Of a DNA stretch of 17,082 nucleotides, positions 1 to 7,900 are shown piece after piece. Numbering within the stretch: the stretch's first letter is position 1; every line of letters begins with the position of its first letter. The DNA is from Sediminibacterium sp. (GTDB lineage Bacteria; Bacteroidota; Bacteroidia; Chitinophagales; Chitinophagaceae). Where the stretch lies: contig JAOASV010000063.1 of NCBI GenBank assembly GCA_030158535.1, positions 1-17,082 on the forward strand. Direction: 5' to 3'. Below the pieces are notes generated by a model. It was not told where the DNA came from. It searched no databases and saw only the letters and a program-made list of their open reading frames with translations. Both the position numbers and the translations under genes were made by a program.

Positions 1-494
1 TCATCTTCTCTACTAAGCTGCATATCTCTAATAGGGGTAATAATGGTAACCCCAGGAATCATGATATGAAAAACCATATCAAAACGAACCTGATCGTTGC
101 CGGCGCCTGTACTACCATGAACCACGGCAGTAGCATTCATCTTTTTAGCATGCTCCGCAATATGCAGTGCTTGACTGAGGCGCTCGGCACTTACACTGAG
201 TGGGTAAGTGTTGTTTTTAAGTACATTACCGTAGATCAAATACTTGATAATGCTATCGTAGTAGGACGTTACAGCATCTATAGTCGTATGTGTTTTTACG
301 CCTAAATTATAAGCGTGGGCTTCAATATTTTTTAATTCCTCTTCCGAAAAACCGCCAGTGTTTACAATCACACTATGCACTTCATAGCCTTTTTCGTCTG
401 TTAAATATTTAACGCAATAAGAGGTGTCTAAACCGCCGCTAAATCCGAGTACCACTTTATCACCTGCCTTTACTTGATGTAATTCGCTTGCCAT
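1..494 (-). CDS. argG: Argininosuccinate synthase, N-terminal part (runs off left edge)
   Basis: This enzyme joins citrulline and aspartate, using ATP, to make argininosuccinate in the penultimate step of arginine synthesis in the cytosol. The 164 visible residues begin MASELHQV. They contain the PP-loop ATP-binding motif SGGLDTSY at residues 19-26 and the family signature HGSTGAGNDQVRFD at residues 126-139, which together identify the family. The family is normally about 400 residues long, so more than half lies outside the window. The ATG at 494 is the only sensible start, a few residues before the nucleotide-binding strand. The acyltransferase gene ends 21 bp upstream on the same strand with no terminator between them, so the two are very likely cotranscribed. 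The identification is secure from the motifs; the operon is inferred from spacing. Confidence 0.96.
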   Translation of the reverse strand, partial: MASELHQVKAGDKVVLGFSGGLDTSYCVKYLTDEKGYEVHSVIVNTGGFSEEELKNIEAHAYNLGVKTHTTIDAVTSYYDSIIKYLIYGNVLKNNTYPLSVSAERLSQALHIAEHAKKMNATAVVHGSTGAGNDQVRFDMVFHIMIPGVTIITPIRDMQLSRED

Positions 495-515
495 TGTATT
501 ATTTTTTTCGATAGA

Positions 516-1193
516 TTAATGCTTACTTGTTTTCTTATCTTTTCTTTTAAACCATTGCAACAAATTATTTTGTTTGAACTTCATAAAGCGCTCATATAGT
601 TTAGAATTGCTTTTAAATTCTGCAGATGTTTCTTGCGTGGTGTAATGATCCGCAGGGTCATACAACATAGCCGTACACATACAGTTTTTACGCTCTTTAC
701 TTTGCAAAATTTCATAGTTCACGCAGCTTTTACAACCTGCCCAAAACTCTTCGTCATCTGTTAATTCACTATAGGTAACAGGCTCGTAACCCAGGTCACT
801 ATTGATTTTCATCACTGCAAGGCCCGTTGTCAATCCAAATATTTTTGCTATTGGATAACGCTCCCTCGATAATTGAAAAATAGTTTGCTTAATGAGTTTT
901 GCAACGCCACTTTTTCTGTGCGCAGGTGCTACAATGAGTCCACTATTGGCCACAAATGTTTCATGCCCCCACACTTCGATATAACAAAACCCTACCCATG
1001 TACCATCCGCTTCAATAGCAATAACTGCCTTGCCCTCTTCCATTTTTTTTGCGACGTATTCGGGTGTTCTTTTGGCAATACCAGTACCCCTGGCTTTTGC
1101 AGAAGATTCCATTTCGTCTGTAATGGTTTGAGCATATGTAACGTCGCTAGCATTTGCTACGCGAACAATTATTTTTTGTTCCAACGCCTTCAA
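516..1193 (-). CDS. GNAT-family N-acyltransferase beside argG, candidate glutamate N-acyltransferase
   Basis: This is a 225-residue protein with a GNAT fold. Beta strands start near residue 8 and the acyl-CoA-binding loop VAPAHRKSGVA lies at residues 88-98. After the GNAT core comes a cysteine cluster, CKSC at 154-157 and CMC at 171-173, which could bind a metal. The tail is lysine-rich. The gene sits directly upstream of argG, so a role in arginine synthesis is likely, perhaps the first step: acetylation or, in some Bacteroidota, succinylation of glutamate. That function is inference from position only. An in-frame TAA stop lies immediately before the first possible start codon, TTG at 1193. 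A TTG three codons later is the only other option that keeps the first GNAT strand, because the first ATG is at residue 28. A non-ATG start therefore seems required. No Shine-Dalgarno sequence is visible. Confidence 0.88.
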   Translation of the reverse strand: MKALEQKIIVRVANASDVTYAQTITDEMESSAKARGTGIAKRTPEYVAKKMEEGKAVIAIEADGTWVGFCYIEVWGHETFVANSGLIVAPAHRKSGVAKLIKQTIFQLSRERYPIAKIFGLTTGLAVMKINSDLGYEPVTYSELTDDEEFWAGCKSCVNYEILQSKERKNCMCTAMLYDPADHYTTQETSAEFKSNSKLYERFMKFKQNNLLQWFKRKDKKTSKH

Positions 1194-1242
1194 TTAAAAT
1201 TGTAGAAAAAGAAAATGAAAAATTAAACTGGGGGTTTTTTCA

Positions 1243-1325
1243 CTGATAGGGGCAAGTGCCAGTTGCTCGTCCTATCAGCATCCACGTCGCGATCGGACCA
1301 CAAGCATAGCCACAGAAATAGGAGG
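1243..1325 (-). other. GC-rich structured segment in the arginine operon leader
   Basis: From 1243 to 1310, 39 of 68 bases are G or C, well above the AT-rich flanks. Perfect 8-bp arms CTGATAGG (1243-1250) and CCTATCAG (1271-1278) enclose an inner GCAA/TTGC pair (1252-1255 and 1263-1266), giving a stacked hairpin. The segment lies 50 to 130 bp before the acyltransferase start and would be in its 5' untranslated leader if transcription starts upstream. Several frames on both strands are open, but none has an ATG start, so I do not call a peptide. It could be a cis-acting RNA, a dispersed intergenic repeat or a remnant of acquired DNA. The hairpin is seen; the role is unknown. Confidence 0.5.
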
Positions 1326-1396
1326 CAAACAACTAATTGTTGATTGGGATACCGTTTTTCTATATTGAAATGCTATTTTCACCAATGGTTATATTA

Positions 1397-1404
1397 TACT
1401 TTTG
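1397..1404 (+). promoter_or_regulatory. Isolated Bacteroidota -7 box (TACTTTTG)
   Basis: This is an exact match to TAnnTTTG on the plus strand. A T-rich stretch at 1376-1379 stands 17 nt upstream as a poor -33 element. No plus-strand gene follows; transcription from here would reach the terminator at 1487-1520 after roughly 110 nt. It may be a chance match in AT-rich DNA. Confidence 0.25.
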
Positions 1405-1486
1405 AGGGTGTAAAAATAGGTTAGTTTGCAGTAAAATCAGGGGTTTTCCACAAAAAACATCGATTTTACTAACAGTTGTAAGCATT

Positions 1487-1520
1487 AAAAAAGGCTACCC
1501 TGTTTAGAAGTAGCCTTTTT
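1487..1520 (-). terminator. Bidirectional intrinsic terminator after the outer-membrane receptor gene
   Basis: An 11-bp perfect stem, AAAAAGGCTAC (1488-1498) and GTAGCCTTTTT (1510-1520), surrounds an 11-nt loop. On the minus strand the stem ends in a run of six T. It lies 20 bp past the stop codon of the receptor gene. The A/T arms also give it a T-run on the plus strand, so it could stop transcription both ways. Confidence 0.88.
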
Positions 1521-1539
1521 CGAAATTATCTGGTTGATT

Positions 1540-4422
1540 TTACATGCCACCACCTCTAAAAGTACGCATCATATTATTCATTTGACGTTCTGCACCTGGC
1601 ATTTGCATCATTTTCATCATTGGGTTTTGAGGACCTTGTTGGGCTCCAAACTTGCGTAAATTATAGGTAAAGCTAATCATGAAATAACGCTTTAAAACAC
1701 GGGTTTGTAAATCTTGAATATAGTTACTTGTTACATTTCTAGAAATACTGATATTCTGATTTAACAAGTCAAACACATAAAACTTTAATTCTCCGGCTTT
1801 ATTTTTTAGCATTTGTTTAGATAAGCTCGCATTCCAAAGTGGAATACTTGTATTAAATCCTTCACTTCTACCTGCATTATAAATGTAATCAAAGTCAGTA
1901 GATAATACCCAACCACTCTTTGAATAAATAGTTGCTTCGGTAGAAACTGTTTGGCTAAAGAAGTCTCCATTTTGTTGAGGCTGCAATGTATATCTAGCCA
2001 TTGTCAAATTAGAGTTTGAAGAGAAATTCATGTCAAACCCTTCTTTGATATTGGTCGTCCATGAAATGGTTCCACCTAAATTGGTATTGCGTGTGAAATT
2101 GCTAATGCTATTTACCAGTGTTTGTGTTTGACTGCGTGAAACATTAGCCATTAAGTTTAAATTGCTTTTTGGCTTTTTAATTGGGAAACCATAATTGAAA
2201 AATCCATTTACATTATAGGTTCCACTTAAGTTAACGGGCTTAATGGTTTGTACACCACCGGAAGAAATGGTTGTTGAATTTTGTATATCGTTTTCAATAA
2301 AGCTACCACTCACCGTTGCAAAAATAATTTTTTGAGTGAAAATATCGAACGAGTTAAATAAGAATCTAAAGGAGTGTGAAAACTGTTGTTTTAAATTCGG
2401 ATTACCGGTTCTGATAAGAAGCGGATTGCTGTTGTCAATAACAGGTTGCAACTGATCTGCACTTGGCTGTGACGTACGTCCATTGTAAAACATACGTAGA
2501 TTTTTGGACTTTGTAAAATCGTATCTGAAATTAGCAGATGGAAATAAATTTACAAAGTGTTGCTTTAAATTAACATTGGTACTAATGTTTTTACTTACTA
2601 GATCACCAACCTGAAGTCCAGACCCAACACTAAAATTATACTTCGCGTTTTGAACACGATAGTTTAATGTAAATCTGTTGGCATTAAAAGTATTTTCAAA
2701 AATATTACTCAAATTAGGAACTGCAATATCATAGTTGTCCGTTACTTTATTATAGCTGTTTGTTGCTCTTCCAGAATTGTTAACATTACTAGAAATGTTA
2801 TAGTTAAATTCTAATTGTTTATTTTTTCCGATAGGCTCTGTGTAAGATAAAGTAGCACTGTTGTTTTTGCCATCTCGATTGGTTGTATAAATTTGATCCA
2901 GCGTATCGGTGTAGTTCCTTGAAGGTAAATTAAACTGATTTTGTGACCAGTTGCTTCCAGATCCGTCGTTGGTATTGTAACTGCTATTTAAGCCAATAGA
3001 ATAGGTACGGCCGCGTTTTGCAAAACGGTGTCTAAAAGTTGCTTCCAAACTTCCATTAATACCCTGATTGTCTCTGATAGAATTTACGCGTGAGCTGTTT
3101 AGGTTTGTAAGTTTACCACGGGTAGAACTTGTGGTTTGAAAAGTTTCAGCATGTGTATTTTGAAAACTAATATTAGGTCTAATGATAAGCGTATTACTGG
3201 TATCAAAATTTGTTTCAATATTGAAATTGATACGGTGATTTTTATTATTGGTTACTGAACTTTGTACCTGCTTACTAAAAATAGAAGAGTCGGTACTACC
3301 CGTAACTAAATTTTCTGTTAAGCTGTTTTGGTCTCTAGTAGTTGTTTGGTCGTTATAAAAATAACTTCCTGAGAATTGCGTTTTAGTGCCCCAGTTGTCT
3401 TTGTAGTTTAAACCAGCTGCAAGTGTTTTTACGATACCGCCACCACCACCGGTTCCAAGCAGTCCAGCTCCGCCGCCGCCGCCCATGGTTGCACCACCGC
3501 CGCCGCGACCACCGCCGCCGCCTGCACCACCAAAGCCGCCACCACCCAGTGAACCAAGCATATCCTGTACAGAAAAGTTTTGCTTGTTTACGTTATTGGC
3601 CTGACCGGTAAATGTAATTTGTTGATCGCCATTAAATTTACTGATGTTAATGTTGTTGTCATACAACGCATCGTCACTATTGGCGCCTGCACCGAGTGCT
3701 GCTCTACCAAAGTAACCTTTACGTTTGTCTTTACGGGTTGTGATATTAATGGTTTTAACTCGGTTACCATCATCAAATCCGGTAAATGCACTTTGATCAC
3801 TTGCCGCATCAAATACTTGAATTTTGTCAATGATATCTGGAGGTAAATTTCTTGTTGCCATTTTAGGATCGTCACCAAAAAAGCGTTTACCATCTACGAG
3901 TACACGTTGTACGGTTTCACCTTGCGCCTTGATACCACCATCTTTATCAACTTGAATACCAGGAATTTTTTTAAGTAAATCTTCGGCAACTGCATTGGGT
4001 TTTGTTTTAAACGCAGACGCCGTAAACTCGACGGTATCTTTTTTCATTTGAACCGGCGACTGAGTTACGGTTACATTGCCCAAATCATTGGCAGCTGTTT
4101 GTAAATATATTTTTCCTAAATCAACACTGCTATTTTTTGCAGAAAAAGTAATTTTTTTAGAAAATGGCTCGTAGCCCTGAAATTTTACTTGCACGAGCAT
4201 TTCACCAAAAGGTGCATTGTTAATGATAAAACTACCATCTGCTTTAGCAAGTGTAAAAACTTCTAGTGATGAATCACTAGCTGCTAATACAACAATAGAT
4301 GCGTCTTTTAAAGATTGCTTATTTAAAGAATCAATTAAAATTCCTTTTACGGTTGCTACAGATTGAGCGCTCGCAAGAGAAACCAAGAATACAAGGGAAA
4401 GTAACGATAGTAATTTTTTCAT
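1540..4422 (-). CDS. TonB-dependent receptor-like outer-membrane beta-barrel protein
   Basis: This is a 960-residue outer-membrane protein. Residues 1-20 are a signal peptide (MKKLLSLLSLVFLVSLASAQ). Residues about 21-108 form a carboxypeptidase-regulatory-like Ig domain, and 115-230 a plug-like domain containing DLLKKIPGIQVDKDG and RVLVDGKRFFGDDP. The remainder is a beta-barrel of the outer-membrane beta-barrel family (PF14905-like), rich in Asn, Ser and aromatic residues. Such proteins are thought to import or bind ligands at the outer membrane; the substrate cannot be told from sequence. Two oddities stand out: a 40-residue stretch at 290-329 made mostly of glycine, and a methionine-rich C-terminus (MMKMMQM near 941-947 and further Met to the end). 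No SusD-like partner is adjacent. The gene is divergent from the YHS lipoprotein gene. The ATG at 4422 fits the signal peptide exactly. Confidence 0.93.
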   Translation of the reverse strand: MKKLLSLLSLVFLVSLASAQSVATVKGILIDSLNKQSLKDASIVVLAASDSSLEVFTLAKADGSFIINNAPFGEMLVQVKFQGYEPFSKKITFSAKNSSVDLGKIYLQTAANDLGNVTVTQSPVQMKKDTVEFTASAFKTKPNAVAEDLLKKIPGIQVDKDGGIKAQGETVQRVLVDGKRFFGDDPKMATRNLPPDIIDKIQVFDAASDQSAFTGFDDGNRVKTINITTRKDKRKGYFGRAALGAGANSDDALYDNNINISKFNGDQQITFTGQANNVNKQNFSVQDMLGSLGGGGFGGAGGGGGRGGGGATMGGGGGAGLLGTGGGGGIVKTLAAGLNYKDNWGTKTQFSGSYFYNDQTTTRDQNSLTENLVTGSTDSSIFSKQVQSSVTNNKNHRINFNIETNFDTSNTLIIRPNISFQNTHAETFQTTSSTRGKLTNLNSSRVNSIRDNQGINGSLEATFRHRFAKRGRTYSIGLNSSYNTNDGSGSNWSQNQFNLPSRNYTDTLDQIYTTNRDGKNNSATLSYTEPIGKNKQLEFNYNISSNVNNSGRATNSYNKVTDNYDIAVPNLSNIFENTFNANRFTLNYRVQNAKYNFSVGSGLQVGDLVSKNISTNVNLKQHFVNLFPSANFRYDFTKSKNLRMFYNGRTSQPSADQLQPVIDNSNPLLIRTGNPNLKQQFSHSFRFLFNSFDIFTQKIIFATVSGSFIENDIQNSTTISSGGVQTIKPVNLSGTYNVNGFFNYGFPIKKPKSNLNLMANVSRSQTQTLVNSISNFTRNTNLGGTISWTTNIKEGFDMNFSSNSNLTMARYTLQPQQNGDFFSQTVSTEATIYSKSGWVLSTDFDYIYNAGRSEGFNTSIPLWNASLSKQMLKNKAGELKFYVFDLLNQNISISRNVTSNYIQDLQTRVLKRYFMISFTYNLRKFGAQQGPQNPMMKMMQMPGAERQMNNMMRTFRGGGM
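3436..3555 (-). repeat. Glycine-rich low-complexity tract within the receptor gene
   Basis: These bases encode receptor residues 290-329, mostly Gly in runs of four or five broken by Ala, Phe, Arg, Thr, Met and Leu. The DNA is a run of GGN codons and much more GC-rich than the flanks. It lies between the plug-like domain and the first barrel strands and is prone to length change by slippage. Confidence 0.85.
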
Positions 4423-4445
4423 AAAAAGATGCTAATTAGGCAGTG

Positions 4446-4453
4446 CAAAGTTA
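4446..4453 (-). promoter_or_regulatory. -7 box (TAACTTTG) for the receptor gene
   Basis: This is an exact match to the Bacteroidota TAnnTTTG element on the minus strand, 23 bp before the receptor ATG. It implies a 5' leader of about 15 nt. I see no good TTG -33 element at the usual distance. Confidence 0.42.
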
Positions 4454-4566
4454 ATCTATAATGCTAGACAGATATTGTTTAATAAAGTTTAAAGGCAAGG
4501 TAGCAGGATAATAGGACGCAGACATTGAATATCGGTGAGCCCCTTTTTAATAAGGATAAAGTTTGT

Positions 4567-4574
4567 TAATTTTG
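4567..4574 (+). promoter_or_regulatory. -7 box (TAATTTTG) for the YHS lipoprotein gene
   Basis: This is an exact TAnnTTTG match on the plus strand, 49 bp before the ATG at 4624. A T-run at 4544-4548 sits about 18 nt upstream as a possible -33 element. The leader would be roughly 40 nt and AT-rich. Confidence 0.42.
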
Positions 4575-4623
4575 TAAAACGTTTTGAAAAACAAAATATT
4601 GTAACAAAATAAATCAATACATC

Positions 4624-4941
4624 ATGTTCACCGGTATAAAACACAGATTCACCCAATTAATCGTTGCAACAGTCGTTATTGCAGGTTGCAATAGCACAGA
4701 AGCCCCTAAACAAGAAGTGACTGACACAACTGCACAAACAAATATGGAGGCAGCAGCGGCTAGTTTTCCAGTATCCATGGTGAACAATAAAAAGGATCCA
4801 ACCTGTGGCATGCCTGTAACCGCAGGCATCTCAGATACAGCACATTACAAAGACAAAGTGATTGGATTTTGCTCAGCGGGTTGTAAAGACGAGTTTAAAC
4901 TAGCACCTGAAGCAAATATTGCTGCTGCAGAAATCCAGTAA
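4624..4941 (+). CDS. Small lipoprotein with YHS metal-binding domain
   Basis: This 105-residue protein has a short signal sequence ending in a lipobox VIAGC with the lipidated Cys at residue 22, then a Thr/Ala-rich linker to about residue 50. A YHS domain (residues 55-92) follows, with CGMPV at 61-65 and Cys83 and Cys87 in FCSAGC. YHS domains occur in copper-transporting ATPases and other heavy-metal proteins, and the Cys residues suggest a metal ligand set. By inference this is a periplasm-facing, membrane-anchored metal binder or metallochaperone; no metal can be assigned. It is the only plus-strand gene in the interior of the window. It diverges from the outer-membrane receptor and ends only 2 bp from the end of the convergent helicase gene. 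The ATG at 4624 is supported because the signal sequence begins just after it. Confidence 0.88.
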   Translation: MFTGIKHRFTQLIVATVVIAGCNSTEAPKQEVTDTTAQTNMEAAAASFPVSMVNNKKDPTCGMPVTAGISDTAHYKDKVIGFCSAGCKDEFKLAPEANIAAAEIQ

Positions 4942-4943
4942 AC

Positions 4944-7900
4944 CTAGCTAAACAAATATTCAACGTCTTCACGCGTAAGGCTCTTCACAAAGCCCTCATC
5001 GTCGGTGATCAGTTCACGTGCCAAACTGCGTTTGCGGTCTTGGAGTTTTAATATTTTGTCTTCTACAGTATCGGTACAAATCATGCGGTACGCAAAAATG
5101 TTTTTGGTTTGACCAATACGGTGGGTACGGTCAATGGCTTGTTGCTCTACTGCAGGGTTCCACCAAGGGTCTACTATGTATACATAATCGGCAGCCGTTA
5201 GGTTTAAACCTACGCCACCCGCTTTCAGTGAAATTAAAAAGACGCGGCAAGATTCATCATTTTGAAAACGCTGGATGGCACGCTCTCTTTCTAATACAGT
5301 ACTGCTACCATCAAAATATTCGTAATCTACACCAAGCTCTGTGAGACGCTCTTTTATGAGTGCCAGCATTCCTAAAAATTGAGAGAACACAAGGGCTTTA
5401 TGGTTGCTGATGTTTTCTGTTATTTCTCTTCCGATTTCTTCTAGCTTAACAGATACGTTCGGGAATTTTTCTTCGTCTTTAATAATAGAAGGGCTATCAC
5501 AAATTTGACGCAGCTTCATGAGGCCTTGTAAAATGGTTAATTGTGATTTTTGAATGCCTTGGTTATCTACAACACCTAAAATTTTATCGCGGTAATCGTT
5601 TCGGAATGCTTCATAAATTTTACGCTGCTCGTCACCCATTTCGCAAAACAATACCATTTCTTGTTTTTCAGGTAAGTCTTTGGCCACCTGCTCTTTGGTG
5701 CGCCTTAACATAAATGGATACAAGAGTTTGCGCAAGTGATCTTTTTGTTCTTTTTCGCCAAACTTATCGATAGGGATAGAAAATTCTTGTTTGAAAAACT
5801 CTACGCTTCCTAGCATACCAGGATTCAAAAAGTTCATTTGTGCGTAAATATCAAACGTATTATTTTGAAGAGGCGTACCACTTAAACAAAGTCTATTGGT
5901 TGCTTTTAATAAGCCGGCCGCTTTGGTTACTTTACTATTTGGATTTTTTATCGCTTGGCTTTCATCAAGTACCACATAATCAAATGCTACTTCAACAAAT
6001 TGTTTGATATCGCTACGCAGTGTCCCGTAAGTAGTAATAATAACATCTGCTTCGTTGGATGCAAGTGCATCTCGAGAACGCCCAGCACCATGGTGTACAT
6101 AAAAACTAATATTGGGCGTGAATTTTCCAATTTCATTTTGCCAGTTATACATCAGCGTTGTAGGACAAACCACTAGCGCTTTTAAAGTACCTTCTTCTGA
6201 TTTTAAATGATGTAAAAAACTGAGGGCTTGTATGGTTTTACCAAGACCCATATCATCTGCTAAGATGCCGCCCCAGCGTACTTCTCGTAGGTAATTAAGC
6301 CACTGAAAACCACTTTCTTGATATGGACGCAATACTTCTTTTAAATGTTTAGGTGCAGGCACATCTTTAATGGAATGATTTTCTTTAAGGCGCTCATATT
6401 TTTCTTCTAACTGAAAAAATAATTCCTCTTCGTCTCTTTGTAAGTAAAGCTCTTCAATAACACTAAAATGGTATTTGCTTAACTTGATATTTTCTGAACG
6501 GCCTTCGCCCACTCTAAACAACAATGAATATTTTTTAATCCACTCTTCTGGTAAAATACCAAGGGTTCCATCTTGTAGTGGTACAAATTGTTGTTTGCTC
6601 GCAAGCGCTTTTTTAACGTCTTCGACACTCACTTTTTGTTCTCCAAAATGAATTTCAACTTTAGCATCAAACCAATCGGTATTGCTGCTGATAAATATTT
6701 TGGTAGAAGGTTTTGCTGTATTGAATCTGAAATTTTTAAGTGCTTCAAATCCAAACACCGGAATGTTCATGTCTTTAACAGCGTCTACAAATAAAAAGAA
6801 CCAGTTGTTCTTTAAAACTTCTGCTCCTTTTAAAGCTAACAAATCACTTTGCTCGGGTCTTACAAAACCTGAATGCAAAGATTCTATTTTTGAAATGATA
6901 CGGGCTTCCGTTTCTAGATTGCGTTGTATCATTAAAATTTTATCGGAAAGCGGAACGATGATTTTTTCTTTATCGATCGCGCGAACTTCAAATCCTTGGT
7001 AAGAAAACACGGGCTGAAATAATAAATAATCGCCACGCTCTTTAAGATGAATGCTTACTTCTGGTGTAATATTATTAAGCTCTTCTTTTTCTACATTGCC
7101 AAAATGAATATGGTACATTTTTGAAAGCGGCAATACAAAAGTTTGTAATTTTTCGGCCCACTCTTCTTTTCTGATGACAATTTTACCGCTTGGTAAAAAA
7201 GACTCCATCATTAAAATGTCTTCCGATTTTTTCCAGGTAAAATACTGCTGATGGTATTTAAAAAGTAATGGGCTGGTGCATTCGTTTTCTGAAACATTTA
7301 CATCTGCGAGTGGCAGTTTTACGCGGCATTCAATTTCGTAAGCGCCTTTTGCATATTGGATTTCAAAGTAGGGTGCTATAAAATTACATACCAGCTCTGC
7401 AGACTCTAAATTAGCCGTTACAAACTGTTTTTTTTCTGGTAAGGTATATACCAGGAGGCTTTCGCCACAGTGCTCAAATAATTTTTTAATTTTTGGATGG
7501 AGGTATTCATTGATCAGCGTTCTGGTTTCTTCAGGGAGCTGATCATTGTGCTGCTGTACAATATTTTCCCAGATACCACTAAATGGTGAATTGCGGTCTA
7601 GATACCTACTTACTTCCGAAGGCATTAATTTTCGGAGCTGCTGCACGAGTGATTTATCCTGCTCGTCTAGCATTTCTGTATTAATAAACTTTGCAAGGTC
7701 TTGTTTCTCTACTTTCCCTAAAAAACGTTGCTGGTCTTCATCTACTTCACCTTCTACAATATCAAACTGGGTAAAGGGATATTGAATACTACTTGTAGAA
7801 ATAACAAGTCCTAATTTTTGAAAAGTTTTTCCCTTTATTGTAGGTACAGATTCTTCTTTATTTTCTGATTCTTTTTCTAAAGGAATAAAGTCCGGCTTTT

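Larger units (their letters stand above)
1194..1539. other. 346-bp intergenic region and leader of the acyltransferase-argG unit
   Basis: No gene with a credible start is visible here. From left to right it holds a short AT-rich leader, a GC-rich segment with an 8-bp hairpin (about 1243-1325), a small inverted repeat CAAC/GTTG at 1330-1342, an AT-rich stretch with a plus-strand -7 match at 1397-1404, and a bidirectional terminator at 1487-1520. A weak minus-strand promoter match for the acyltransferase operon is TTG at 1332-1330 followed 21 nt later by TATGCTTG at 1308-1301, one mismatch from TAnnTTTG. Confidence 0.6.

Noticed and set aside
1219..1368. Open frame of about 49 codons on the plus strand through the GC-rich leader segment
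   Set aside because: It has no ATG, no ribosome-binding or promoter context, and several other frames over the same bases are equally open, as expected of GC-rich DNA with few stop codons.
3423..3611. Plus-strand open frame rich in Arg and His opposite the receptor gene
   Set aside because: It is the complement of the glycine-rich GGN codons and has no independent support.
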